Origin: JAQBZY01 sp038117205 | Lineage (GTDB): Bacteria; Pseudomonadota; Alphaproteobacteria; Rhodospirillales; Casp-alpha2 | Direction of reading: 5' to 3' | Length of the DNA: 18,842 nt | Assembly (NCBI GenBank): GCA_038117205.1 | Contig: JAYOFL010000060.1 | Location: 1 to 18,842 of the forward strand | Shown here: positions 1 to 7,518 of the stretch, piece by piece | Numbering within the stretch: position 1 is the stretch's first letter | Layout of the letters: the number at the start of each line of letters is the position of its first letter | The notes under the pieces: generated by a model | The model's input: the letters and a program-made list of their open reading frames with translations, nothing else | Databases searched by the model: none | What the model was told of the DNA's origin: nothing | Program-made: the position numbers and the translations under genes

Positions 1-73
1 TTTGTTCCAGGGATAATCTCTCAAATTCCCCGGTTCAAAAAAACCGCTCAGGTCAGTACAGATCGCCATCGAT

Positions 74-577
74 ATGATCGGCAGGTTGCCGAAGGCCGAT
101 TGGAACAGGACCGACGCCATCGAAATGCTGGTCTACGATCCGCCGTCTAAAGAGCGGAAGCGCAACGATGCCTACACCAAAGTCATCGGCGTCTATACCA
201 TCGGCGATTTGATGACGTGGCCGGCGCCGATCGTCGTCTATCAGGACATGCGCTATTCGTCGCCGCTGAACGTCGCGCTCAGTATCGTCGGCAATGCCCT
301 GCTCGCCGACCGGCATCGGCGTCTGATCCGTCTCCGCAAGGAAATGCAAGACATGGAAGCGGGCCGGCTGCCGACGGACGCCAAACGCCTGAAGGCGAAC
401 CGCGCCGAGGTCGACCGGATGCTGCGACTGATCCACAAGGACGCGCCGCCGGACGAGTTGGTCAAGGATCTATGCGAAGGCAACATCGCGATCTTCAATG
501 CGCACAAGGTGCTGCACCCGGACCCGAAGAAGCTCGATGCGATGGCGCGCAAGCTGTCGCAATCGAAGTGCCGATGA
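74..577 (+). CDS. Hypothetical protein, 167 aa, possibly incomplete at its 5' end
   Basis: I do not recognise this family. The product is soluble-looking, with no signal peptide or membrane segment. The N-terminal half is mixed and contains YDPPSKERKR and a hydrophobic stretch around residues 45-80. Residues 80-125 are strongly charged and probably a long helix. The tail is lysine-rich and ends in CR. Codon use is GC-rich like the neighbours, so it is probably a real gene. The ATG at 74 has no Shine-Dalgarno in front of it, and the same frame stays open back to a stop at 14-16 without another ATG, GTG or TTG. Either the start is leaderless or weak, or the true beginning lies before the window in another frame. 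No gene follows closely, so context gives no function. Confidence 0.55.
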   Translation: MIGRLPKADWNRTDAIEMLVYDPPSKERKRNDAYTKVIGVYTIGDLMTWPAPIVVYQDMRYSSPLNVALSIVGNALLADRHRRLIRLRKEMQDMEAGRLPTDAKRLKANRAEVDRMLRLIHKDAPPDELVKDLCEGNIAIFNAHKVLHPDPKKLDAMARKLSQSKCR

Positions 578-976
578 CGGTTTCCGGGGCCGTGTGTGTC
601 CGGCAAGCCCCGAGCATTAGAAAATATATGCCTCGCCGCCGCTTGCCGGTGGGCGGGCCTTGTCGTATCTGAATCGCGTGCTGATCGTGCGCCGTCCACG
701 CGGACGGCCGTCAGCCGCTAGGTGCCTGTCCATGGCCGACGGTCCGACGGGTTCGGCGCGAGAGACGTCAAGTCACCCGCGCCCCCAGGTTTCTTCCCGC
801 CTTATCTTCGACGATATGGGGTCGGTTCACCGTCCCATGCCGCCGCAGCAGAACTTCTTCGGAACCCGCTCGCCGCCGGCGTGACCCTCCCGGCCGCGGC
901 GTCCGCCGCATCCAAGAATTTCCCCGAAAACGCGCGTGCCGACCGGACACCGGAGCCGCCGCGCAGGAGTATGCAA
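578..976. other. About 400-base stretch without a convincing gene
   Basis: Short open frames here give low-complexity Pro/Arg/Ala products and lack ribosome binding sites. Three small perfect hairpins are visible. CGGGGC (585-590) pairs with GCCCCG (607-612) just after the stop of the preceding gene. GCCGTCC (691-697) pairs with GGACGGC (702-708) across a 4-base loop. GCGGC (896-900) pairs with GCCGC (905-909). None is followed by a T run. The stretch must carry the promoter of the gene at 977, but no clear -35/-10 pair stands out. I see no known riboswitch or small RNA. Confidence 0.4.
965..969 (+). promoter_or_regulatory. Ribosome binding site deciding the start at 977
   Basis: AGGAG lies 7 bases before the ATG at 977 but only 1 base before the ATG at 971. 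Both ATGs are in the same frame. The spacing favours 977. Upstream starts in this frame would add a Pro/Arg/Ala-rich extension that does not look like protein. Confidence 0.6.
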
Positions 977-1342
977 ATGCAATCCTATCTTTCCCTGGCC
1001 TTCGAGACGGCGATCCTCTTTGCCGTCATTGCCATTTTCCAAGTCGCGGTGATCGCCGTCCGCAAACCGACCGGTGCCAACTGGTTGAAGAGATCCGGCA
1101 TGGACAGCCTCATCGCGCTCGTCCTGGTTTCGGCGTTCAGCTTTGCCTTCGCCTTCGAAATCAACGCCATGATCGGCGTCGGCATTCCCGTGTTGATTGC
1201 CATCGCGGTGGCGTGCGGGATGGTGGTCGGTTTCGGTTACGTATGTTGGCGCGCCAGTGCCCCGTGGCGGCGATCCGGCCCGGGGGACGCCAAGGATAGC
1301 GGCAAGACGCCGATGTCCGGCCCGACGCCGGCTGCCGCCTGA
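977..1342 (+). CDS. Small membrane protein with three predicted membrane segments
   Basis: The product is 121 aa. Hydrophobic segments lie at about residues 5-27, 43-60 and 62-88. A short basic loop (RKPTGANWLKRSG) separates the first two. The tail is hydrophilic and Gly/Pro/Ser-rich (SGPGDAKDSG). The start was chosen from the AGGAG 7 bases upstream. The next gene begins 15 bases after the stop and encodes a protein of the same size and layout, with a similar D-x3-AL-x-L-x4-SFA segment in the second hydrophobic stretch. The two may be tandem duplicates cotranscribed as one unit. I do not recognise the family; a role at the inner membrane is inferred only from hydrophobicity. Confidence 0.65.
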   Translation: MQSYLSLAFETAILFAVIAIFQVAVIAVRKPTGANWLKRSGMDSLIALVLVSAFSFAFAFEINAMIGVGIPVLIAIAVACGMVVGFGYVCWRASAPWRRSGPGDAKDSGKTPMSGPTPAAA

Positions 1343-1357
1343 ACGGAAACGACACCC

Positions 1358-1747
1358 ATGCACCCGGAAATCTATATCGCCGTCGGCGGCATTTTCGTGG
1401 CCGTCAGTGTTGTTCTCGCCGTCGCGTTGGCGCTGCGGGCGCCGGGCCGGCCGAAGGCCCTCGGTGGCGATGCCGTCGATCAGGGCGTGGCGCTGCTGTT
1501 GACGGTCTTGATCTCATTCGCCATCGGGAATGCGATCACGGTGTTCCTCGATCTTCGTGCCGGGACCTACGCCTCGGTGGCCTTGGCGACGGCGATCACC
1601 GTCGTCAGCGGAACGATCGTCTGGCGTGTCTTCCGGATCAGGGCGAGATTGCGCCAGGCCGACGCCGGCCTGTCGCCGTTCCGCCTGCCGCGGTCGAAAG
1701 ATGGTCTTACGCCGGGCGGTCAGAGCGGGTCGCCATTGCCGGCCTGA
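1358..1747 (+). CDS. Small membrane protein, possible paralogue of the preceding gene
   Basis: The product is 129 aa. Hydrophobic segments lie at about residues 5-27, 44-62 and 70-92, with a basic loop (RAPGRPKALGG) after the first and a basic cytoplasmic-looking stretch (RVFRIRARLR) after the third. The Asp before the second segment and the following AL-L-SFA pattern recall the gene at 977. A weak CGGAAA at 1344-1349 is the only ribosome binding sequence before the ATG. The stop is 48 bases from the stop of the convergent hemerythrin gene, with no clear terminator hairpin between them. Family and function are unknown. Confidence 0.65.
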   Translation: MHPEIYIAVGGIFVAVSVVLAVALALRAPGRPKALGGDAVDQGVALLLTVLISFAIGNAITVFLDLRAGTYASVALATAITVVSGTIVWRVFRIRARLRQADAGLSPFRLPRSKDGLTPGGQSGSPLPA

Positions 1748-1795
1748 GCCATCGGGAAAGAAAACCGGACGAGGCCGCGTCGCCGACAGGTGACG

Positions 1796-2215
1796 CTAGG
1801 AGTCGCGCGCCGCATTTATGAACTGGGCGAAGGCGAGGTCCGCCTTCGCGATGTCGTGCAGTAGATCGTGCAGGCAGTTCTTCATGATCGCCACCGTCGC
1901 ATGGCCCTGCTGACGGCAGCTATCCAGCAATTCCTCGATCCGCCGAACGCACTCGTGGTGATGGTTGCAGTGCCAATCGAAGCCGTCGTAGCCGTGACGC
2001 CGCATCAGGGCTTCCTCGTTGGCGAAATGCTCTGCCATGTAGCCGAGTAGCCGTGCGAAGTGCGCTTCGAAATCCTGGATCCTTCCGCCGGCGGATTGCG
2101 CAATGCATTCGTTGACGATCTCGATGAGCCTTTCGTGTTCGGCGTCGATGTCGCCGACGCGAATGTACAGCGATTTCGGGAGCGTGAAATGATCGGGGTT
2201 CTTGTCCACGGCCAT
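1796..2215 (-). CDS. Bacteriohemerythrin-like non-haem di-iron protein
   Basis: This 139-aa protein has the single-domain hemerythrin length and pattern. IDAEH gives His27; EHFANEE gives His63 and Glu67; the segment after GYDGFDW gives His82 and His86; the C-terminal helix carries His120 and Asp126. Family members bind O2, or react with NO, at a di-iron site in the cytoplasm and act in oxygen or NO sensing, storage or delivery. The last ligand pair is unusual. Classical members have His-Ile-x3-Asp, but here the His aligns with Asp121 and a His sits one residue earlier. The ATG at 2215 has GAGGAGA 9 bases upstream. The FNR-type box at 2304-2317 in the divergent gap suggests control by oxygen or NO. 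Confidence 0.85.
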   Translation of the reverse strand: MAVDKNPDHFTLPKSLYIRVGDIDAEHERLIEIVNECIAQSAGGRIQDFEAHFARLLGYMAEHFANEEALMRRHGYDGFDWHCNHHHECVRRIEELLDSCRQQGHATVAIMKNCLHDLLHDIAKADLAFAQFINAARDS

Positions 2216-2273
2216 TGAAGCCGGTCTCCTCGGCTTGCCGGGCGGGAATCCCGACTCCGGCTGTTAGGGGCCC

Positions 2274-2279
2274 ACAATG
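2274..2279 (-). promoter_or_regulatory. Possible -10 element for the hemerythrin gene
   Basis: On the minus strand this reads CATTGT, a poor match to TATAAT taken alone. It would put the transcription start near 2268 and the centre of the FNR-type box (2310.5) at about -42. That is the usual position of FNR/CRP-family activators at class II promoters, which often have weak -10 and no -35. The assignment rests on spacing. Confidence 0.3.
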
Positions 2280-2303
2280 CACCCGATTAGCCAAATCCCT
2301 ACC

Positions 2304-2317
2304 TTGATGCATGTCAA
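2304..2317. promoter_or_regulatory. FNR/FixK/NnrR-type operator (anaerobox)
   Basis: The sequence TTGAT-GCAT-GTCAA has one mismatch to the consensus TTGAT-N4-ATCAA bound by FNR-family regulators. With the flanking bases it forms CTTGA-N6-TCAAG, a perfect inverted repeat. It lies 88 bases upstream of the hemerythrin ATG, between that gene and the divergent MmgE/PrpD gene. The sequence alone cannot separate an oxygen sensor (FNR/FixK/ANR) from an NO sensor (DNR/NnrR), because their sites overlap. Confidence 0.6.
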
Positions 2318-2417
2318 GATTTTCGGGCGCGATGCGCGGATGGCGGACGAGGGACCGGGCTGCTAGCATGCCGCCGCCAAGCGGGAAAATCCGCGACAAA
2401 CGATTTTGGGGGAGGAC

Positions 2418-3761
2418 ATGGCGACAGAGAACGTTTCGCGGAAATTGGCGGAATTCATCGCCGCGCTGCCGGCCGGCAAGCTCGACGCGGCGCTGGTCGG
2501 CGAGGCCAAGCGGTCCGTCCTCAACCACTTCGCCGCCGCGTTCGGCGGTTGCCGGGAGCCGGAAATCTCGGCCGCGGCGTCGATTCTCGCGGATCCGGAC
2601 GGCACGGTACCGGCGATCGGCCGGACGGAACGGTTTCGGCCCTTGGATGGTGCCTTCATGAATGCGGCTCTCGCCAACGTCCTCGACTACGACGATACGC
2701 ATCTGGCGACGGTGATCCATCCGGCGGCGCCGGTGGCGCCGGCGCTGTTCGCACTGGCGGCCATGCGGCCGATGTCGGGCCGCATGTTCCTGGAAGCGTT
2801 CGCCGTCGGCGTGGAGGTCGCCTGCCGCGCCGGCCTCGCCGCGACGCCGGCGCACTACCGGGGCGGCTATCACATCACCAGTACCTGCGGCGTATTCGGC
2901 GCCGCCGCCGCCGTGGGCTATGCCCTCGGCTTCAATGCCGATAGGCATGTCGACGCGCTGGGCATCGCCGCCAATCAATCGGCAGGCCTCGTCGGCAGCC
3001 TGGGGCGGATGTCGAAGTGCGCGTCCGTCGGCAACGCGGCCAGGAACGGCCTGTTCTCGGCATTGATGGCGGAAAGGGGCGTTACCGGTCCCGCCGACCC
3101 GTTCGGCGGTACGCACGGATTTTTTGCGACACTCTGCCGGCAGCCGGAGCCGGCGCTCCTCGTTGCCGACCTCGGAACCCGTTGGGAGGCGCTCAAGAAC
3201 ACCTACAAGCCGTATCCCTGCGGCATCGTCGTGCATTCGGTCATCGACGCCTGTCTGGCGCTCGTGGCGGCGCACAGCCTCAAGGCGGCCGACGTCGCGC
3301 GCATCGACGTCAGCGGCCACCCCTTGCTCCTGGAGCGCACCGACCGGCCGGGCGTCACGACGAGGCGTGAAGCGCAGGTCAGCCTGCAACACGCCTCGGC
3401 CGTCGCCGTCATGCGCGGCGCCGCCGGACTGCCGGAATTCTCGGACGCCGCCGTCGCCGATCCGGCCGTGGCAAGCCTCCGTGCCCGCGTCTTCGCCGCC
3501 GCCGACCCGGACATGCCCGTCGGCGCGGCACGGGTCGCCATCGCGACGACGGGCGGGGACAGGTTCGAAACCTACGTCGAGCACGCGCGCGGCTCCGAGC
3601 AACGCCCCCTCGACAACGGCGAACTGACGGAAAAGCTGCGCACGCTCTGCGCCGACAAGTCGCCGAAGGCATCGGCGGAGAGCATCGCGTCTGCGGTCCT
3701 CGGCCTCGATACCGCCTCGGACGCCCTGGCGGTGCTCGAACTCACCGCCGCGACGGCGTGA
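2418..3761 (+). CDS. MmgE/PrpD family protein (2-methylcitrate dehydratase-like)
   Basis: The product is 447 aa, the normal family length. Recognisable family features are an early KRSVLNHFAAAFGG helix, the conserved LDYDDTH segment followed by HPAAP, then GGYHITSTCGVFGAAAA and the IAANQSAGLVGS region. Members include 2-methylcitrate dehydratase (PrpD, propionate degradation), cis-aconitate decarboxylase and iminodisuccinate epimerase, all acting on small di- or tricarboxylates. No other methylcitrate-cycle gene (prpB, prpC) is in the window, so the substrate is open. The ATG at 2418 follows GGGGGAGGA closely; a TTG at 2406 is in frame but would have no site. An extended -10-like TGCTAGCAT at 2361-2369 is a possible promoter. 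The transporter gene begins just after the stop, so the two are probably one operon. Confidence 0.85.
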   Translation: MATENVSRKLAEFIAALPAGKLDAALVGEAKRSVLNHFAAAFGGCREPEISAAASILADPDGTVPAIGRTERFRPLDGAFMNAALANVLDYDDTHLATVIHPAAPVAPALFALAAMRPMSGRMFLEAFAVGVEVACRAGLAATPAHYRGGYHITSTCGVFGAAAAVGYALGFNADRHVDALGIAANQSAGLVGSLGRMSKCASVGNAARNGLFSALMAERGVTGPADPFGGTHGFFATLCRQPEPALLVADLGTRWEALKNTYKPYPCGIVVHSVIDACLALVAAHSLKAADVARIDVSGHPLLLERTDRPGVTTRREAQVSLQHASAVAVMRGAAGLPEFSDAAVADPAVASLRARVFAAADPDMPVGAARVAIATTGGDRFETYVEHARGSEQRPLDNGELTEKLRTLCADKSPKASAESIASAVLGLDTASDALAVLELTAATA

Positions 3762-3772
3762 CGCGGGGCGGC

Positions 3773-4987
3773 ATGGACGCCATCGTCTATGTCGTACTGA
3801 CCTTGACCCTGGCCGGGGCCGCCTTCGGGCGGCTGCCGTGGGTCGCGATGAACCGCGCCACCATCTGCCTCGTCGGCGCCGTCGCGCTGGTCGTTCTCGG
3901 CGCCATCCCGCGCGGCGAGGCCTATGCCGCCATCGACCTCGACACCATCGTCCTTCTGCTGGCGATGATGATCATCAACGTCAATCTCAGGATCGCCGGG
4001 TTCTTCGCCTGGACCGCCGGCCGGGTGGCCGGGGGACGGCACGCGCCGATCGCGCTGCTGGCAATCCTGATGATCGTCGCAGGCGGGTTGTCGGCGGTTT
4101 TCCTGAACGACACCATCGCCATCGCCATGACGCCGCTGGTCATCGAAATCGTCCGGGCGCGGGGATTGAGCGCGGTGCCGTACCTGATCGGGCTGGCGGT
4201 GGCGGCGAACGTCGGCTCGGTGGCGACGGTGATCGGCAATCCGCAGAACATGCTGATCGGCATGGCGTCGGACATACCGTTCCTCCGCTTCGTCGAGGTG
4301 TTGGGGCCGGTGGCGTTGGGCGGGCTCGGCATCGCCTGGGCGGTGTTGGCCGTGACGTTCCGCGCCGAGTTGCGGGCGAGCGAGCCGGCGACGGAGATCC
4401 GCCAGCCGGTTGCTGTCAACCGGCGCCTTCTCTTGAAAAGCCTCGCCGCCACGCTCCTGATGCTGACCGCGCTCGTCGCCGGCATGGCCATTCCGATGGC
4501 GGCGTTGCTGGCGGCGTCGTTGTTGTTGGTGACGCGTCGCCTGCATCCGGATCGGGTGTTCCGCGAGATCGACTGGGGTCTGTTGGTCTTCTTCGCGGCA
4601 CTGTTCGTCGTGACGGCGGCGGCGGAGCGCGCCGGTCTCAGCGCCGCCGTCCTGGCGCGCGTCGATCCGGCCCGCCTGGGTGACGTCGCCGTCCTGACCG
4701 GCGTCTCGGCGCTGCTCAGCAATGTGGTGTCGAATGTGCCGGCGGTGATGTTGATGAAGCCGATGGTCGCCGGCCTCGCCGATCCCGAACGGGCCTGGCT
4801 GGTGCTCGCCATGGCGACGACATTCGCCGGCAACCTGACGCTGCTGGGCTCCGTCGCCAACCTGATCGTCGCCGAAACGGCGCGCCGGGAGGGCGTGACG
4901 CTCGGGTTCGGAACCTACCTTCGCGCCGGCGTGCCGATCACGCTCCTGACCTTGCTTTGGGGCGGGTGGTGCCTGTCGCGGTTCTAG
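3773..4987 (+). CDS. ArsB/NhaD/citrate-type (ion transporter superfamily) permease
   Basis: This 404-aa inner-membrane protein is hydrophobic throughout, with about ten to twelve predicted segments. Two inverted-repeat signatures of the ion transporter superfamily are visible. The first half has FLNDTIAIAMTP (about 110-121) and GNPQNMLIG (155-163). The second half has VVSNVPAVMLMKP and GNLTLLGSVANLIV. These motifs are typical of the citrate/ArsB/NhaD/pink-eyed-dilution group, which moves carboxylates, arsenite or sodium ions. Coupling to a MmgE/PrpD gene argues for a carboxylate. The ATG at 3773 was chosen; an in-frame GTG at 3758 overlaps the upstream stop and is an alternative (409 aa). The stop TAG overlaps the stop of the convergent gene on the other strand. 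Confidence 0.8.
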   Translation: MDAIVYVVLTLTLAGAAFGRLPWVAMNRATICLVGAVALVVLGAIPRGEAYAAIDLDTIVLLLAMMIINVNLRIAGFFAWTAGRVAGGRHAPIALLAILMIVAGGLSAVFLNDTIAIAMTPLVIEIVRARGLSAVPYLIGLAVAANVGSVATVIGNPQNMLIGMASDIPFLRFVEVLGPVALGGLGIAWAVLAVTFRAELRASEPATEIRQPVAVNRRLLLKSLAATLLMLTALVAGMAIPMAALLAASLLLVTRRLHPDRVFREIDWGLLVFFAALFVVTAAAERAGLSAAVLARVDPARLGDVAVLTGVSALLSNVVSNVPAVMLMKPMVAGLADPERAWLVLAMATTFAGNLTLLGSVANLIVAETARREGVTLGFGTYLRAGVPITLLTLLWGGWCLSRF

Positions 4988-6945
4988 GCGCCGTCCGAGA
5001 CATTGGCGGCGATGTCCTCGAAGAGGGCGTCGGTCGCCCTGTCGAGGCCATCGAAAGCCGCCAGCAATTCCTCGCGCACCACGGCCTCGAATTCGGTCAG
5101 CCGTTTCGGGTCGGCGACCCGGCGCAGGAAATACTCCGCAACCACGAACATCTGCAGGACGCTGCCGCCGTAAAGGTTGCGAAACGGCACCGGCGGCCTG
5201 CCGGCCGGCTGACCGACGGCGGCCATCAGGCGCCCCATGTATCCCTTGTCGAGAAGCGCGCCCGCACCGCCGGCGGCGACGGCACGCATGCCGGCAAGGG
5301 CGTCGCGGCCGGCTTGCCGCGCGGCGGCGAAATCCCAACGCGCCCGGTACTGCCCGGCGGGCATTTCCGGAAACCGGTCGTAGAGGCCGGCGAGGACGGC
5401 GTCCTTCCGCCCGGGCGCCGGTGCCGGCAGCTTGAGATCGGCGCTCCGCGTCGGCTGGGCGCTGTTGAACGCACAGCCGTCGGCGCAATTGAAATGACGC
5501 CGTTCCCGTCCGTACCGGGCGATCGAACGCTCGATGTGGCGTAACGCCACGGACAACCCGAGCGACGTGTAGCTGACGCCGCCGAAATTCGCCGGCCGCT
5601 CGATGTCGAACAGAAGATCCGGCTCGTAGACGATGGCGCCGTCCGTGTAGTGATAACTGTCCTTCGAGTGGTGCTCAGCCGGCGTGCGGGTGCTCATGTC
5701 CAAGCCGAACAGATAGATGTCGCGAAAGCCCATTTCCTGGGCGAAGGCCAACGCCCCGTTTCCGACCGTGATGTTGGCGTCGATCAGGGAATTGCTGTCG
5801 TCGTCGCAGAACACCTGGGTGGGCGTCAGCGGCAGGCGATGGAAATAGCGCACGTCGTCGAACAGAGCGACGGCGGCCGGGTCGGTCGTGACCGATGCGA
5901 CCAGCGGAATGTCGCGCACCGGGCGCTGCCGGTTCGTCTCGGCGACGACAGGCTCGACGTCGATGTTTTCGGTCTCGATCTGAATGTCCGGGACGACGCC
6001 GTTCAGCAGCAGCGAGCGCAGCGCCGTTCCGGCGGATACGATCACCGCCTTGTCGCGGTTCTCGCGAAGAAACGCGAACTCATTGTCGAGGGATGGGCCG
6101 GTGCCGATGACGAAGGCGGGCAGGTCGTCGATCTTGGCGTCGCCGCGCCGGTACAACCGTTCCCGCCCCGACTGGAGATTGATGACGGCGTTCCGGAGCA
6201 TCAGGCTTTCATCGTAGAAGAACCCGAGGTCGAGCAGCATCGTCCGGAAGTGGGCGGATAGGCCGCGGATGCCGGCGATCAGGTTCGGATGTTCCGAATG
6301 CAGGAACAGCCCGGTGCCATCGACGGCCATCGGCAGGGTGTGCCGCATCCATTTCGCGAGGGTGGCGCTGATGGTTTCTGCGTCGCTGCTGACGAGGAAG
6401 CTGACGCCGCCGCCGCGTGCCGCCAAGGCGGCGAAAAGCTCGCTCCAATCGAACGTCTCGAGCGACAACGCCAGGAATTCATGGCTGGTGTCGAACAGGT
6501 GCAGATGCCGGCACGACGTCGCCTCGATCAGGGGTGGCAGATGCCGGCCGAGGCCGATGCCGAACACCGCCAGCATCGGCGACTCGATCCCGATGGTGGC
6601 GCCGGGGAAATCGAGCTTCATCTCCTTGGCGCGGTTCATCAGGCGGGTCGCGAACGGATCGGCGTGCGCCAAGCAGGTGACGGCCCATTCCGGCCGGAAA
6701 CCGAGGCGGGTCGGCGCCGACAGGAACCGCTGCACCTGTTCCTGGACGACGGCGTCGATCTGGCCGCCGTAGAGGGTTTGCCCGCCGAGTTCGACGTCGG
6801 GTTGCCCGTCGGCGGCGAACTTCAGCTGCGCGGCGGGCTTGAAGGCGGCGAGGGCGTCGGCGATGGCGGGTGCGAATGCCCTGAAGGCTTCGAGATTGCG
6901 GCGTCGCAACGCTTCACGGTCGGTCGCGCTGGCGTTCAACGTCAC
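4984..6945 (-). CDS. DUF115 / motility-associated factor (Maf)-like putative glycosyltransferase
   Basis: The product is 653 aa and cytoplasmic-looking. The DUF115 core (related to MptE) begins near residue 273 and shows FVIGTGPSLD (278-287), SAGTALRSLLLNG and PDIQIETEN, then NGALAFAQEMGFRDIYLFGLD near 396-416. Proteins with this layout include Maf flagellin glycosyltransferases, which transfer nonulosonic acids to flagellin, and related surface-glycan enzymes. No flagellin or nonulosonic-acid genes are in the window, so the acceptor is unknown. The start is GTG at 6945, overlapping the TGA of the preceding YbaK-type gene as GTGA, which points to translational coupling. The gene converges on the transporter gene, and the two stop codons share CTAG. 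Confidence 0.75.
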   Translation of the reverse strand: MTLNASATDREALRRRNLEAFRAFAPAIADALAAFKPAAQLKFAADGQPDVELGGQTLYGGQIDAVVQEQVQRFLSAPTRLGFRPEWAVTCLAHADPFATRLMNRAKEMKLDFPGATIGIESPMLAVFGIGLGRHLPPLIEATSCRHLHLFDTSHEFLALSLETFDWSELFAALAARGGGVSFLVSSDAETISATLAKWMRHTLPMAVDGTGLFLHSEHPNLIAGIRGLSAHFRTMLLDLGFFYDESLMLRNAVINLQSGRERLYRRGDAKIDDLPAFVIGTGPSLDNEFAFLRENRDKAVIVSAGTALRSLLLNGVVPDIQIETENIDVEPVVAETNRQRPVRDIPLVASVTTDPAAVALFDDVRYFHRLPLTPTQVFCDDDSNSLIDANITVGNGALAFAQEMGFRDIYLFGLDMSTRTPAEHHSKDSYHYTDGAIVYEPDLLFDIERPANFGGVSYTSLGLSVALRHIERSIARYGRERRHFNCADGCAFNSAQPTRSADLKLPAPAPGRKDAVLAGLYDRFPEMPAGQYRARWDFAAARQAGRDALAGMRAVAAGGAGALLDKGYMGRLMAAVGQPAGRPPVPFRNLYGGSVLQMFVVAEYFLRRVADPKRLTEFEAVVREELLAAFDGLDRATDALFEDIAANVSDGA

Positions 6946-7502
6946 ACCGCCGACTCGTCCGCATCCTGAAATGTACGATTACGGCGGAACGACACCGGCG
7001 CCTCGACGCCGTCGAGCGGCACGGCGATGTTGAGGGACACGATGCCGCCGGTGACGCGGATCAGCTCCGCCGGTGTCGCCGAAAAGATGCAGTGCGGATG
7101 GCCGGCCGCGGCATAGACGGTTTCGAAACGCTTGAGGGATCTGTCGATGGCGAGCGGCATCTTGTGCGCGAGACCCAGCGGCGGCACGCCGCCGATGGTG
7201 AAGCCGGTCGCGCCCTTGACCTCGGATGCGCCCGGCCGGCGCACCGCGCCTTCCATGTTTAGGGCGCGCGGCAGGTTTTCCTCGACGCAGCGATGATCGC
7301 CGGCCACCAGCGCCATGACGAACCGCCCACCGACCGTGAGCACGAGCGACTTCACGATGGCGCCGAGGGGGCAACCGGCGGCGGCGGCAGCATCCTCGGC
7401 GCTGCGCGCCGTTTCGCTGAGCTCGATGATGCGGCCGTCCAGGCCGGCGGCTTGGAGCGCTTCGCTCACGCGGCGGACGGTCGGGCGGTCGAGAAGGCTC
7501 AC
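6942..7502 (-). CDS. YbaK/ProX-type aminoacyl-tRNA editing domain protein
   Basis: This 186-aa single-domain protein matches the YbaK/aaRS-associated fold. GAIVKSLVL places the conserved lysine at residue 51. ASEVKGATGFTIGGVPPLG and the C-terminal AAGHPHCIFSATPAELIRVTGG region are characteristic. The family removes wrongly attached amino acids from tRNA in trans (Cys- or Ala-tRNAPro deacylases and relatives); the exact substrate cannot be read here. The start is GTG with GGAGGG 4 bases upstream. It lies 16 bases after the GST gene and its stop overlaps the start of the Maf-like gene, so the three form one transcription unit. The functional link between them is not obvious. Confidence 0.85.
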   Translation of the reverse strand: MSLLDRPTVRRVSEALQAAGLDGRIIELSETARSAEDAAAAAGCPLGAIVKSLVLTVGGRFVMALVAGDHRCVEENLPRALNMEGAVRRPGASEVKGATGFTIGGVPPLGLAHKMPLAIDRSLKRFETVYAAAGHPHCIFSATPAELIRVTGGIVSLNIAVPLDGVEAPVSFRRNRTFQDADESAV

Positions 7503-7518
7503 GGCGCCCTCCGTCGCG

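Noticed and set aside
31..46. CGGTT/AACCG hairpin with an A-rich loop near the left edge
   Set aside because: Only 5 base pairs with the A run in the loop; neither strand has a T tract after the stem.
1920..3602. A 560-codon minus-strand open frame opposite the MmgE/PrpD gene, running into the hemerythrin gene
   Set aside because: It is a biased shadow frame; the plus-strand dehydratase motifs and the hemerythrin ligands lie in other frames.
3572..5488. A 638-codon minus-strand open frame across the dehydratase and transporter genes
   Set aside because: It has compositionally biased product, no ribosome site and no motif, and it overlaps two well-supported genes.
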